64,000 nucleotides of DNA from Bacteroidales bacterium (GCA_028282785.1 JANQHE010000004.1:1-64000), one strand, 5' to 3'; positions 51,963 through 62,006 are shown, counted from the first letter of the stretch. Notes: generated by a model from the letters alone, not told the origin. A program made the numbers and translations.

Positions 51963-54575
51963 TTAATTATATTTTTTTCGATATTCTGTTGGTGTATAAC
52001 TGGTATATTTTTTAAAAGCGTTATTAAATGCAGACTTTGAATTAAAACCAACTTCAAAACCAATTTCAAGAATAGAACTAAAGTTTCCATTCTTATTTTT
52101 AAGCAAGTATTCGGCTTCTTTAACCCTATATCTATTAATTAAGGAATTAAAATTTTGTTTGAATTCAGTATTTATAACTTGAGAAATATATTCTTTCGAA
52201 CAATTAAGCTTTTCAGATAGAGTATTTAAAGACAAGTCAGGATCTGAATATATTTTATCATTTTCAATTAAAATAATTAACTGTTTAATAATATCTTTCG
52301 CTTTATTTTCAGAAAGAGAACTGGTTTTATACTTATTTTGCTTTCTTTGTTTTCTCAAATAATATATGATAAGAACTAATGAAGTAAGTATTATGATATA
52401 AGTAAAATAGGCAAGTATTGTGCTATACCATTTAGGCTTAATTTTAAAATTCATTGTATAAAGTAGTTCCCAATTTTTTGTAATAGTATTCGTTTCTAAC
52501 TCTACGTGATAATAACCCGGCTCAAGGTTTTTAAGTACAATTTGCGGTGATTTAACTTCCTTCATTTCCTTTAATTCATTGTTTATGAGCATTTTATATC
52601 GTAGTTTTTTATTTAAATCCCTAAAGTCAATAATACCAAAGAAAAAACTTAAATCATTTTCATTGGCAGAATAAGATAAATCTTGGAACTCATTTGTTTT
52701 ATTTAGTGTAACCGTATCTTTATTGGTCGCAATTTTATTAAGATGACAAATAGGCCTTAACTTCTTATCAAAATACCTTAATTCAAATGCCGTGAAACCA
52801 TTTTTTGTGCCAATGTAAGCCAAATGGTTTTCAATAAATTCGATCTTACCTTCTGAAATGCTGTTGCTAATTAAACCTAAATTGGCAGTAAACTGATGGA
52901 ATTCTTTATTATAGTAAATAGCCAGTCCTTGTTCGCTTCCTATAAAAATTTTATCATTTAAAGCCGCAATGGAGTTAATGTTGTTATTTATTAATCCATC
53001 AAGGGTAGTGAAATGAGTTGTTATAGAATCATTTTTTATTACATAAATACCATTATCTGTACCAATCCAAAATACATTGCTATCTGGTTGGCACATTGTT
53101 GTTGCATCTTTTATAAAATATCTTTTTTCAATTATTTCTTCTGAATAAGTGTAAACGCCTTGGTTCGAACATAACCAAATAACATTATTAGAATCATTGT
53201 AAAGATTATTAATTTTATACAGTTCGGGAGGAACTACTTTTTTTACCCACGTGTTTGTATTATATTCCCATAGTTCTGATTTATTGATCAATGCTAACAG
53301 ATTGCCCGAAGATGTTAATTCCAGGTTTGTTATCAAAAAATCCGTAGGTAATCCTTTACGGTTAAAGTTAACAAAATTGCCTTCTTTAAACTCTAAAAGA
53401 ATATTTTTCCCTCCAAAAATTAGTAAAGAATCGTTTTTTGTGCCACAAAGAATATCAGGCTGCGGGTATTTATCACGTAAATCATATTTTTTAAGAGAAT
53501 ATGGATGAAGTTTTACAATACCATAGTTTTTGGCACCAAACCAAATATCATCGTAATCATCCTTAAATAAAACAGTTGCTGATGTTCCGGGGAAACCATA
53601 CGGAAATAAATAGTTCACAAAACTGGTCCGTGTAAATTGGTATAATCCTTTACCAAATGCCCCAATCCAAAGAATATCATTATTATCAATCAAAGTTGAG
53701 GTGATTTTCTTTTGCCGAAGTTCGGTGTATAAATATCCATAATCTGGGTTTGAGAAAATTAAACGAAACATTCCTATTAATGTTGAAGCCCATACTTCTC
53801 CATACGAATTATAATTTAAATCGGTAAACCATGAGTTCTCGTCACCGGCATAATGTTCCCAGAAATTGTCATAGTTGATAAATATTCCATGTTCTTTAGT
53901 TGTATGCCAGTGTACTTCTTTGTTATAATGATTCCCGTACCAACTTGTATCTATTGGTTGTATTAGATAATCCCTGTATATAACCGTGTCGTTTATTAGC
54001 AAAGGTAAAACAGAGTCATTTTTGTATTGAAGAATCCCTTTGTCTGTAGTAATAAAAATGTTGTTGTTGCGGTCTTGTTTAAGCTTTAAAACTCTATCAT
54101 TTTTTATTTCGTTGGCAGTAACGATTAATGAATCTTCAAGCAATTTATATAATCCAGGCTTATTATAAAAAGATACTAATAATTGATTATTATAGTTTTC
54201 AATATTAGTGAATCGATGGTTAAGAAATATTTCTTTATCTGAGTACTTTAATATGTTTACCCGGTTAAATTTCCATAGACTCCCGTCCTTTGTTATTAAT
54301 AAAAACTTATCATTATTGGTTTGTACAATATCTATAATTGGATTATTTATAATTTCTTTTGGTTCCGAATAATTAATAAACTCATAACCGTCAAAACGGC
54401 TTAAACCTTGATCTGTTCCAATCCATATATAACCTTTTGAATCTTGATAAATTGAAAATATATTGGTACTAGGCAAACCATCACTTTTATCGTAAAGTTT
54501 TTTTAAATAACTATGTCCAAATAACAGGTTAGGTATAATTGTGAAAAAACAGAGCGTTAAAAATACTTTTTTCAT
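51963..54575 (-). CDS. HTCS-like membrane regulator: propeller, Y_Y_Y, AraC, no kinase
   Basis: 870 residues. After a signal peptide (to LLFG) come two-component-regulator propeller repeats over about 25-620, with the signature SIYQDSKGYIWIGTDQGLSRFDG repeated in weaker forms such as NDILWIGAFGKGLY. A Y_Y_Y-type sandwich follows (about 640-725), then one membrane helix (TYIIILTSLVLIIYYL, near 740-757) and a cytoplasmic AraC helix-turn-helix pair (LSLNTLSEKLNCSKEYISQV and ILEIGFEVGFNSKSAFNNAF). This is the layout of Bacteroides hybrid two-component regulators with the histidine kinase and receiver removed. It should sense a periplasmic ligand, often a glycan fragment, and activate neighbouring genes directly. 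The S9/TolB region is the nearest candidate target. Confidence 0.88.
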   Translation of the reverse strand: MKKVFLTLCFFTIIPNLLFGHSYLKKLYDKSDGLPSTNIFSIYQDSKGYIWIGTDQGLSRFDGYEFINYSEPKEIINNPIIDIVQTNNDKFLLITKDGSLWKFNRVNILKYSDKEIFLNHRFTNIENYNNQLLVSFYNKPGLYKLLEDSLIVTANEIKNDRVLKLKQDRNNNIFITTDKGILQYKNDSVLPLLINDTVIYRDYLIQPIDTSWYGNHYNKEVHWHTTKEHGIFINYDNFWEHYAGDENSWFTDLNYNSYGEVWASTLIGMFRLIFSNPDYGYLYTELRQKKITSTLIDNNDILWIGAFGKGLYQFTRTSFVNYLFPYGFPGTSATVLFKDDYDDIWFGAKNYGIVKLHPYSLKKYDLRDKYPQPDILCGTKNDSLLIFGGKNILLEFKEGNFVNFNRKGLPTDFLITNLELTSSGNLLALINKSELWEYNTNTWVKKVVPPELYKINNLYNDSNNVIWLCSNQGVYTYSEEIIEKRYFIKDATTMCQPDSNVFWIGTDNGIYVIKNDSITTHFTTLDGLINNNINSIAALNDKIFIGSEQGLAIYYNKEFHQFTANLGLISNSISEGKIEFIENHLAYIGTKNGFTAFELRYFDKKLRPICHLNKIATNKDTVTLNKTNEFQDLSYSANENDLSFFFGIIDFRDLNKKLRYKMLINNELKEMKEVKSPQIVLKNLEPGYYHVELETNTITKNWELLYTMNFKIKPKWYSTILAYFTYIIILTSLVLIIYYLRKQRKQNKYKTSSLSENKAKDIIKQLIILIENDKIYSDPDLSLNTLSEKLNCSKEYISQVINTEFKQNFNSLINRYRVKEAEYLLKNKNGNFSSILEIGFEVGFNSKSAFNNAFKKYTSYTPTEYRKKYN

Positions 54576-54648
54576 TAAAAAAATTTAATTGGCTCTAATT
54601 TACAAGAAAATTGACTTATTTTAAACTGATTTAAGCAATAATTACATT

Positions 54649-54656
54649 CAAAACTA
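54649..54656 (-). promoter_or_regulatory. -7 element for the HTCS-like regulator gene
   Basis: The minus strand reads TAGTTTTG, an exact TANNTTTG match, 74 bases before the ATG; a TTG lies 23 bases further upstream. Confidence 0.35.
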
Positions 54657-54777
54657 ACGAAATAAGTTCTGCAGTCCTCCAATCTAAATCACCTGTTGGA
54701 ACAGGTGTAGGAAGGTTTTTAGAAAGAATTACAATTAGATATTGTAAATATATCCCAAAATACAAACGTGTCGAGAA

Positions 54778-54888
54778 GTAGGTTATTCAATTTTATCCGG
54801 TAAAATAAAAATTATTACATGCATTTTATAAATTATGAATACATTGATGAAAAATAAAATGAAGAAAAGCCACATATAAATTTAATGT
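54778..54888 (+). pseudogene. Decayed copy of the 3' half of the 88-residue gene
   Basis: The end of this stretch closely matches the end of the small gene at 46684-46950: YIDEK, a stop, then NEEKPHI here against YIDEKQKEEKPHID there, with most bases identical over some 50 positions. Further left VGYSILSGKIKIIT matches VFYSVLSDKIDKIEI. The part between is eroded and frameshifted. It is a dead fragment, in the gap between the regulator gene and the thioredoxin-fold gene. Confidence 0.65.
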
Positions 54889-54896
54889 AGCTTTTT
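54866..54896 (-). terminator. Terminator after the cytoplasmic TCNHCPY protein
   Basis: AAAGCCACAT (54866-54875) pairs with ATGTAGCTTT (54885-54894), one G-T wobble, with T-rich sequence on both sides. It is built from the decayed gene copy and serves the gene at 54901. Confidence 0.6.
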
Positions 54897-54900
54897 TGTT

Positions 54901-55479
54901 TTATACCAAATCGCATGCTTCAGGTGGCATCCAGTGTTTATCTTTTCCTTCCCATTTAATGTTACACCCAATAGGATTTGTTATTTTTGGGCAGATTTCT
55001 TTCCCGTCAAGATGTTTATCCAAAATATTCTCTAAATCATTAACAGTCATTTTGGATGGATCCTTTGGGTTATCAATTGCCCGCCCTGTATAAATTAAAT
55101 GCCTTGATTCATTGAAAACAAAGAAGTGTGGTGTTTTTAATGCACCGTAATCTAAGGCTATATCTTGCGATTCATCATACAGGTAAAGCCATGGAAAATT
55201 GTTTTCTTCCATGCGTTTCACCATATTAGGGAAACTATCTTCTTCGTAAGTATTTTTACTATTTGAGTTTATTCCAACAAACCGTACTCCTTTAGGGCTG
55301 TATTTTTCAACAGTTTTCCTTGTCGTTTCATCAGAACCAATCACATAGGGACAATGGTTACAAGTAAAAAAAACAACCAATACTTTCTCATTAAAGTCAG
55401 ATAATCGATATGTACTACCATCCGTTGCCAGTAAATTAAAATCCGGCGCTTTATCTCCAATTTGTAACGTAAAAGCCAT
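54901..55479 (-). CDS. Thioredoxin-fold (AhpC/TSA-like) protein, cytoplasmic
   Basis: 192 residues, no signal peptide. The start [20 protein letters not shown] and [14 protein letters not shown] (CNHC, a CxxC active site) place it in the thioredoxin-like family near AhpC/Res[18 protein letters not shown] is the usual closing region with a cis-Pro. A C-terminal pair of cysteines ([13 protein letters not shown]) is shared with the protein at 61371, which is the exported version. It probably reduces disulphides or peroxides; the substrate is unknown. Confidence 0.82.
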   Translation of the reverse strand: MAFTLQIGDKAPDFNLLATDGSTYRLSDFNEKVLVVFFTCNHCPYVIGSDETTRKTVEKYSPKGVRFVGINSNSKNTYEEDSFPNMVKRMEENNFPWLYLYDESQDIALDYGALKTPHFFVFNESRHLIYTGRAIDNPKDPSKMTVNDLENILDKHLDGKEICPKITNPIGCNIKWEGKDKHWMPPEACDLV

Positions 55480-55803
55480 AATTTAAAGTTTTATTAGAAA
55501 ACAGTTTAAATAAAAAAATGTTTATTGAGGTAGGGTAAAGAAGATTTAGATTATCATAATGGTAAGAGCAATATATAAGGTAGAGTGGTTAAGTTGGAGT
55601 TAGGAACTTTATATATGCCTTTAAAGATTAAGCCGAGATTTAAATCTAATGAGCCTAATTCTTAGAAAACCTCTCTGCCTCTTTGTATTAATGTAAATTT
55701 AGCATCTGTTGTTTCTTCGTAGGGTTCATATAGGACTCTTGCAATGCTAGATTAGGGTTATTTATAAACAATTTCAGGATAATTGTTATAATTTGCAAAA
55801 GGG
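55480..55803. other. Intergenic gap, no gene seen
   Basis: About 320 bases with no credible coding frame on either strand. The stretch near 55660-55730 (AACCTCTCTGCCTCTTTG) recalls dispersed intergenic sequences of the CTCTGCGCCTCTGCG type found in other bacteria, but is too diverged to call. Promoter signals for the gene at 54901 should be here; none is clear. Confidence 0.4.
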
Positions 55804-58023
55804 TTAACTCTCGGGAAAGCGAGGGTTTTTTGTTGGTAATGTAAAAATAAATTTTGACCCAAAACCTACTTTACTTTCGACCCAGATTTCACCACCATTT
55901 TTCTCAACAAATTCTTTACAAAGAATTAATCCTAATCCAGTACCCATTTCTTCTTCAGTTCCTTCAGTAGTAAAACCTTCATCTAATTTAAAAAGTTTTT
56001 TTAAATCTTCACGTTCAATTCCAATTCCAGTATCTCGAACGGTAATTTCTTTAAATTCTTCAAGATCTTTATCAATAATTTCAACTGCTCCACCACGATC
56101 AGTAAATTTTAAAGCATTAGACACCAAATTTCGCAAAATTGTTTTTAGCATGTTTTGATCGGCATATACATTTGATCCTTCCTGTACACTATTCGTTAAT
56201 GTTATTTCCTTTTGAATTGCTTTTCCATTATATAATGAAAAAGTTTCTTCAGCCATTGCATATAAATTGATTTCTGCTTGTTTAAATTGCATTGTTCCCA
56301 TTTGGGATCTTGACCATTCCAAAAGATTTATTAAAAGTTCATAGCCGTTTTTTGAGATTTGGTATAAATTGCTATGATAGTATTTTACTTTTTCAGGACT
56401 TAATCGATCATAACCATGAACCAAAAGTTGGGCTAATCCCATAATGGAGTTAAAAGGGTTTTTTAAATCATGGGCTATAATTGAAAAGAATTTATCCTTG
56501 GTTATTAGAAGTTTTTGTAATTCTTCCTCAACTTCTTTTAATTTGGTTACATCCGAATCAATTGCAATTAGCCTTATTACCTTATTATTTTTATCCAAAA
56601 TAGGTGTTAGTGTCGTATTTATTCGATATGTTTTTCCATATTTTGAGTCCACATTTGTTTCAAAAATTTGGGATCTTTTTTCGGTTATTACATTTTCAAT
56701 GATTGCATGAATATTAGTATTTGATATGGTTTGTTTGTAAGTTTTTCCTTTCTCTTGTATAAGTTCATCAAGGGAATATCCATATAAACGTGTGTATCCT
56801 TCGTTTATCCATTCAATTTTGCCATTTGGATTTGTAATAAGTATAGCATTATCTGTTTGACTTGCAGCAATACTCAATTTTTCTAATTCACGATTAACTT
56901 CTGTAAGATGATCTGTTTTTTGTTTAATCTCAATATTATTTGTTCTGATAAGTTCATTTTGTTTCTTTAATATTTTATTTGCTTTTTGTTTTCCTTTGAA
57001 TAGCAAAACCAGAATTACAATAAGTAAAATAAAAATAAAAGATACAGCTATAAGAATGAACTTATTTTTTCTTTGTTTTGAAATATAAGTTTTTTGATTT
57101 TCGTTTGTTTTTGATAATGAATTTATTGTATTTATCCTCTTACGCGAATCTATGGTAGTTTTTAAATTTGCAACATTTTTAATCATTGGTGAATGCAGTA
57201 CTGAATCTTTTAAGCTTACATATTTTTGATAACTCTGTAAGGATTTCTTATAAAATCCTCTGGTTTGGTATATTTTTGATAATACCTTGTATACTTTATA
57301 CTCATTTAAAAGGGTATTATTATCCAGAATTTCCAAGCACTGGTTAATGTAAGTTTCTCCCTCTTCAATGTTTTCTAAAAGTAAATATGTTTCACTAAGT
57401 GAAATAAGATTTTCTACCAACAGGAGTTCATTATTTTTATATTTACAAATTTCTATCGATTTTTTAAACGAATTAATTGCATCTTCATATTTATTATTAT
57501 ATCTAAATAACTGGGCCTGATTGTGTAAGGTATTGGCAAAATTATCTCCATTATCATTAATGTCATAATTCAATAAAGCAATGTTTGAATATTTATAGGC
57601 ACTGTCGATCTCATTAATTTCATAATAGAACTTTGTAAGATTATTAACCGAATTGATTTTTAATTCTGGTTTTTCTGTTTCCAAGGAAATAAGATAAGCC
57701 CGGTTAATATAATAATATGATTTTTCGTAATCTCTGAGAACTAAATAAATTTTACCCAGATTAACGTATATTTTGTATAATAATTCAATAGAATCATTAC
57801 TTTCTATTATTGATAAAGCATCGAAATTAAAAACAATAGCTTTGGTTAAATTTCCTCTTGTAAAATGATGTTCAGATAAATTAACTAATTCAATAGCATC
57901 ATCTAAAGTTCTTGACTTTAAACTAAAAGGCGAGAGACTGTCTTGTTTGTTTTGAGATTGGACATTACAATTTAATGTAACTAAAATCAGAATAGCAATA
58001 TGTTTCCACTTCTTTAAATTCAT
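55804..58023 (-). CDS. TPR-PAS sensor histidine kinase
   Basis: 739 residues when started at MNLKKWKHIAILILVTL (ATG at 58023), which gives a clean signal peptide; an ATG 16 codons upstream does not. A periplasmic TPR-like region (about 40-300, for example ANTLHNQAQLFRYNNKYEDA) is followed by a coiled coil, one membrane helix (KFILIAVSFIFILLIVILVL), another coiled coil, a PAS domain (NPNGKIEWINEGYTRLYGYS) and HisKA/HATPase modules with the His in FSIIAHDLKNPFNS, and DTGIGIERED and GTGLGLILCKEFV. All catalytic motifs are intact. The kinase part is close to that at the end of the 1751-residue hybrid. No response regulator is adjacent, and the signal is unknown. Confidence 0.88.
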   Translation of the reverse strand: MNLKKWKHIAILILVTLNCNVQSQNKQDSLSPFSLKSRTLDDAIELVNLSEHHFTRGNLTKAIVFNFDALSIIESNDSIELLYKIYVNLGKIYLVLRDYEKSYYYINRAYLISLETEKPELKINSVNNLTKFYYEINEIDSAYKYSNIALLNYDINDNGDNFANTLHNQAQLFRYNNKYEDAINSFKKSIEICKYKNNELLLVENLISLSETYLLLENIEEGETYINQCLEILDNNTLLNEYKVYKVLSKIYQTRGFYKKSLQSYQKYVSLKDSVLHSPMIKNVANLKTTIDSRKRINTINSLSKTNENQKTYISKQRKNKFILIAVSFIFILLIVILVLLFKGKQKANKILKKQNELIRTNNIEIKQKTDHLTEVNRELEKLSIAASQTDNAILITNPNGKIEWINEGYTRLYGYSLDELIQEKGKTYKQTISNTNIHAIIENVITEKRSQIFETNVDSKYGKTYRINTTLTPILDKNNKVIRLIAIDSDVTKLKEVEEELQKLLITKDKFFSIIAHDLKNPFNSIMGLAQLLVHGYDRLSPEKVKYYHSNLYQISKNGYELLINLLEWSRSQMGTMQFKQAEINLYAMAEETFSLYNGKAIQKEITLTNSVQEGSNVYADQNMLKTILRNLVSNALKFTDRGGAVEIIDKDLEEFKEITVRDTGIGIEREDLKKLFKLDEGFTTEGTEEEMGTGLGLILCKEFVEKNGGEIWVESKVGFGSKFIFTLPTKNPRFPES

Positions 58024-58113
58024 TATATAAATATAAAAATTATAATGCATTGTACGAAAAAAACAGACCAAAGTAAATACAAAGGCCTGTTTCTTAATGT
58101 AAATTTTATAGTT

Positions 58114-60702
58114 TTATAAAAATAATGAATTAAACAATAGTTTATAACTAACAGGTGTTGATGCTCTAAATTGTGGATTAAAGCTAAATAATACAATTTC
58201 ACCTTTACCTTTTTTCATCCAAACAATTGAAGTTTTATTTCCAATTTTTTCTTCATTTTCAATAAAGCCACTTAACAAAATATCTTTTTCAGGAAAAGTA
58301 GCAATAACTCGTCTATCTACATCAAAATATGGTTGCCAAGTTCTGAAAACCGGTCCGCTTCTGTGAAAAACACCTATTTCATCTGGCATTCCATAAGTAA
58401 TAGGGTGGTCTGCTCTAAGTTTAATTCTAAGCAATGAGCCAGGAGAAGAAAAACCATCTTTAACAAGTTGTTTTGAAACATCTTTTACAGGAAATTCAAA
58501 CTCTTCTTTTTCTTTATCATTTATAGAGTAATTTTGAACTCCAGAGAATAATTCTGTTGCTTCACGCCATGCAACCACCTTGCCACCGTTATGAATGAAT
58601 TTCAAAATTTTCTCAAACCCCTTTTGTTCCATCCCTTTCGTGTATTCAGGTGGATATTTTAAGAAATATCTACTTCCGTTTGAATTATAATTTCCATTTA
58701 TTAATGCCGATTTACTCTCATCAGGAATAATTAGAACATCACAATTTTTTTCAAAATCAATACTTTTAACATCTGTAGGCTTAATGGTTTTAAATGGAAT
58801 ATGATATGAGTCAAAAATAAATCTTGTCCAGCCTGCATCCATGGCATGGAAATAGGTTTCCAGCAAATATATTCTTGGTAATTTTAATTCACGCGTTTTC
58901 AAATTTATTTTTTGGTTAACATATGCTGGAGTAAAATTGATTTCGTCTAAAACCTGATTTATATTTTTAGATTTATCGATTACAAAACTTCCAACGGGGT
59001 AATCCAAATAAGGTTCTTGTAATTGCCTAACATTTAATCCTATTTCAAGGGCTTTAAAAGCAGCTTTATAACTGTTGTTGTTTTGTGCACTTAAGATAAC
59101 CGAATTATAATCGTTAATTGCAGGGTTATACAAACTATATGGTAACTTTACCTCCGAAAAATTTCCCTGAAATACTTCAGGATTTTCGTTAATTTCATAA
59201 ACATGAATTCCTTTATGCAGAGGGAGAGACCATGAGGTAATATCATAAGGTTTTATCATTTCTCCTCCAGGAGTATAATGTCTGGCAGGGAAAACTTGTT
59301 TTTCAAGAACTTCTTTGATAAAAGCTCTGAAAGGTTGTGCTAAAGGAACAATCACATCGCCTTTTTTAAAAATCGTATTTTTTATGTTTAAATCTTTGGT
59401 AAGCTCAAACACATTTACTCCATGCTCATCCAAAAGGTTTACTAAATTTACTAATTCACTTTGATCATGTTGTTCCTTTGGAAATATGTAAAAATACGGA
59501 GCCTCATTTAAACCTTTATTTACTTCCTTTTTACAAATTTCATTTCTAAATTTTAAAATTTCTTCTTTATGCAGGGAAGCAGTTTCAAGATATGCTATTG
59601 TAGAAACGGTTTCATATTCAACAAGGTCACTTAAACGCCACCATCCTCCTTCCCATGGTTCAACTAAATTGATACTCTTTTTATATTCTCCTAAACCTTT
59701 ACCGATGACACTTAATTCGTTTGGTTCGATGTAAATGGGTGTAGCATGTTTTACACTGGCACCTTCTGAAAGCATACCAATAACATTTTTCCAAATACAG
59801 GTTTGGGTAGCACCTGGCCAATAATCATCAAAAAGGTAGTTTTGTGCAATTCCGGTTAAGCCTGCATCTGTCATTTTAGTTATCGTGTTTGAACCGAATA
59901 TTTTCATCCAATTCCATAAACCTGCATCAATATTCTCAGCAATTGGATCATGAGGTGGTGATATGAAATATCGAGGGCCACGTGAACCCATTTGATGTTT
60001 TTCCACCATAACTTGGGGGAACCAATCTTTATTGTATAAATTAGCAATGGCCCTGGTGTCACTTTGAGTTAATGCAACAAAATCACGATTGTTATTATGA
60101 CCAACATACTTATGATAAACTCCCGGCATTGAAGAACCTTCATGTTTAGTTCCTTTGTATTTGTTATAATGATTAACTATCATATCCATTCCATCAGGAT
60201 TGTGATTTGGTACAACCATATAAACTACATTATCCAGCATGTCTAAGGTTTTTTTATCAGTAGCCTTTAATAAACCATAAGCTATGTTTGGAAGTGCTTG
60301 CGTTGGTCCAACTTCTGTTGAGTGCATCGAAAGGGTAAATAAAAAGAATACCTTACCTTCTTTAACATATTCACTATATTTTTCCGGACTTAAATTATAG
60401 TTTAATGCAAGTTCTTTATTTATCTTTTTTAGTTTTTCCAGGTTGTTGATATTCTTTTCAGAAGAAATGAAAGTAACATACATTGTTTTTCCCATTGGCG
60501 AAACTCCGATTTCTTCCGTTTTGATTTTTGATGAAACATTTTCGAGCTTTTTTAAATAATCTATTAGAGGGTCGTAATTAAAAAGCATTCGATCAGTTCC
60601 GGGAACAAATCCAAAATGACTTTCAGGTGTAGGAATTGCATTTTGAGCAAATAAATAGGTTGAAGAAAAAATAAAAATTAATGCAATAAATAAGTTACGC
60701 AT
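58114..60702 (-). CDS. M14-family zinc carboxypeptidase, exported
   Basis: 862 residues from MRNLFIALIFIFSSTYLFAQ (ATG at 60702); an upstream ATG would place nine residues before the signal peptide. The M14 domain has zinc ligands His and Glu in FTLSMHSTEVG, the substrate-binding stretch VPNHNPDGMDM, and a third ligand His in VMVEKHQMG. The long C-terminal part includes a glutamine-amidotransferase-like fold (DVLIIPDESKSALINGNY, WREATELF). Such proteins release C-terminal residues or cut amino-sugar peptides outside the cytoplasm. It has no T9SS tail, so it is likely periplasmic or outer-membrane-associated. It precedes the TPR kinase by 90 bases on the same strand. Confidence 0.85.
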   Translation of the reverse strand: MRNLFIALIFIFSSTYLFAQNAIPTPESHFGFVPGTDRMLFNYDPLIDYLKKLENVSSKIKTEEIGVSPMGKTMYVTFISSEKNINNLEKLKKINKELALNYNLSPEKYSEYVKEGKVFFLFTLSMHSTEVGPTQALPNIAYGLLKATDKKTLDMLDNVVYMVVPNHNPDGMDMIVNHYNKYKGTKHEGSSMPGVYHKYVGHNNNRDFVALTQSDTRAIANLYNKDWFPQVMVEKHQMGSRGPRYFISPPHDPIAENIDAGLWNWMKIFGSNTITKMTDAGLTGIAQNYLFDDYWPGATQTCIWKNVIGMLSEGASVKHATPIYIEPNELSVIGKGLGEYKKSINLVEPWEGGWWRLSDLVEYETVSTIAYLETASLHKEEILKFRNEICKKEVNKGLNEAPYFYIFPKEQHDQSELVNLVNLLDEHGVNVFELTKDLNIKNTIFKKGDVIVPLAQPFRAFIKEVLEKQVFPARHYTPGGEMIKPYDITSWSLPLHKGIHVYEINENPEVFQGNFSEVKLPYSLYNPAINDYNSVILSAQNNNSYKAAFKALEIGLNVRQLQEPYLDYPVGSFVIDKSKNINQVLDEINFTPAYVNQKINLKTRELKLPRIYLLETYFHAMDAGWTRFIFDSYHIPFKTIKPTDVKSIDFEKNCDVLIIPDESKSALINGNYNSNGSRYFLKYPPEYTKGMEQKGFEKILKFIHNGGKVVAWREATELFSGVQNYSINDKEKEEFEFPVKDVSKQLVKDGFSSPGSLLRIKLRADHPITYGMPDEIGVFHRSGPVFRTWQPYFDVDRRVIATFPEKDILLSGFIENEEKIGNKTSIVWMKKGKGEIVLFSFNPQFRASTPVSYKLLFNSLFL

Positions 60703-60860
60703 TTGTTGATTAAGTAATTTTTCCGGCATAGTAATAAGATTTTAGAGTATAAATTAAAATTTAACAATTAGACTAATCTATATTTTAGAAAGTTTAAACA
60801 ATAATTCGTAAATTAAAACAATTTAATTATAAATCTGTTATACATTGAAAATAGGTCAGG

Positions 60861-61343
60861 ATGAGATTAAAAAAAAATATAATACTTTTCTTTTTATTAT
60901 GTGGAATGTTCAATGTTTATGCTCAGAATTTTCCTGTTTATGAAGGTTTCGAATCATTTAAACCTGTACTTGAAAATAAAGACAACAAAGTTTATGTAAT
61001 AAATTTTTGGGCAACTTGGTGTAGGCCATGCGTTAAGGAGATGCCAGCTTTTAATAAGTTGTATGAAGAATATCATAATAAAAACGTTGAAATTATTTTA
61101 GTAAGTCTTGATTTTGGTAAAAACATACAGGGCAGAATTTCTGAATTTAAGAAAAGGCATGGTATTAAATCGAAAATTGTAATTCTTGATGATCCCGATA
61201 GTAATTCCTGGATTAATTTGGTTAATAATAATTGGTCGGGTGCAATTCCCGCAACATTAATTTATAATAATTCAAAGAGAGCTTTTTTCGAGCAGGAATT
61301 CGAGTATGAAGATTTAGAAACTGAATTAAAAAAATTCTTATAA
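60861..61343 (+). CDS. TlpA/ResA-like periplasmic thioredoxin
   Basis: 160 residues with a signal peptide (to MFNVYAQ). The active site is NFWATWCRPCVKEMPAF (CxxC), and cis-Pro is in GAIPATLI. It should reduce disulphides in the periplasm, for example in cytochrome c maturation or protection of exported enzymes. It is followed after 27 bases by another exported thioredoxin-fold gene, so the pair is co-transcribed, and ends before the strong terminator at 62007. It is divergent from the M14 peptidase gene. Confidence 0.9.
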   Translation: MRLKKNIILFFLLCGMFNVYAQNFPVYEGFESFKPVLENKDNKVYVINFWATWCRPCVKEMPAFNKLYEEYHNKNVEIILVSLDFGKNIQGRISEFKKRHGIKSKIVILDDPDSNSWINLVNNNWSGAIPATLIYNNSKRAFFEQEFEYEDLETELKKFL

Positions 61344-61370
61344 ATAAGTGTTTAACTAAACTAAAAAACG

Positions 61371-61988
61371 ATGAAAAAAATTTTAACGACTGGTTTGTTT
61401 TTAACGTTAGCCATTTTAGGTTTAAATGCACAAGATGGATATAAAGTTGGAGATAAAGCAGATGACTTTAAACTTAAGAATATTGATGGTAAAATGGTTT
61501 CGCTTTCCGAATTTGATAAAGCAACCAAAGGAGCAATTTTAATTTTTACTTGTAATCATTGTCCTTATGCTATTGCATATGAAGATAGAATAATTGATCT
61601 AGATAAGAAATTTAGTAAGAAAGGATATCCGGTTATTGCTATAAATCCGAATGATCCTGAGATCCAACCTAAAGATTCTTATGAAAATATGATTGTTAGG
61701 GCAAAGGAAAAAGGATTTACTTTTCCGTATTTATTTGATGAAACTCAGGAAGTATACAAAATGTATGGTGCTAAACGTACTCCACATGTATACTTATTAA
61801 GTAAAGAAGGAAAAGGTTTTGTTGTTTCGTACATTGGAACTATAGATGACAATTATAAAGATGCAAGTGCTGTTGAGAAAACGTATTTAGCAGATGCTGT
61901 AATGGCAGTTCTTGATGGAAAAAAGCCTGATCCAAACTTTACAAAAGCAATTGGTTGCACCATTAAAGATAAAGAATACAAAAAATAA
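61371..61988 (+). CDS. Exported thioredoxin-fold protein with CNHC active site
   Basis: 205 residues with a signal peptide (to LGLNAQ). The body starts YKVGDKADDFKLKNIDGK and holds [15 protein letters not shown], then RTPHVYLLSK with the cis-Pro, and a C-terminal IGCTIK cysteine. It is the exported relative of the protein at 54901, sharing TCNHCPY. Family members act as thiol-disulphide oxidoreductases or peroxiredoxin-like reductases. It follows the TlpA-like gene, suggesting the two are a donor and acceptor or work on the same substrates. Confidence 0.82.
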   Translation: MKKILTTGLFLTLAILGLNAQDGYKVGDKADDFKLKNIDGKMVSLSEFDKATKGAILIFTCNHCPYAIAYEDRIIDLDKKFSKKGYPVIAINPNDPEIQPKDSYENMIVRAKEKGFTFPYLFDETQEVYKMYGAKRTPHVYLLSKEGKGFVVSYIGTIDDNYKDASAVEKTYLADAVMAVLDGKKPDPNFTKAIGCTIKDKEYKK

Positions 61989-62006
61989 AACGATAAATGT
62001 TAGTAA

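Noticed and set aside
58024-58071. Longer start of the TPR-PAS kinase
   Set aside because: It would put 16 residues before a proper signal peptide.
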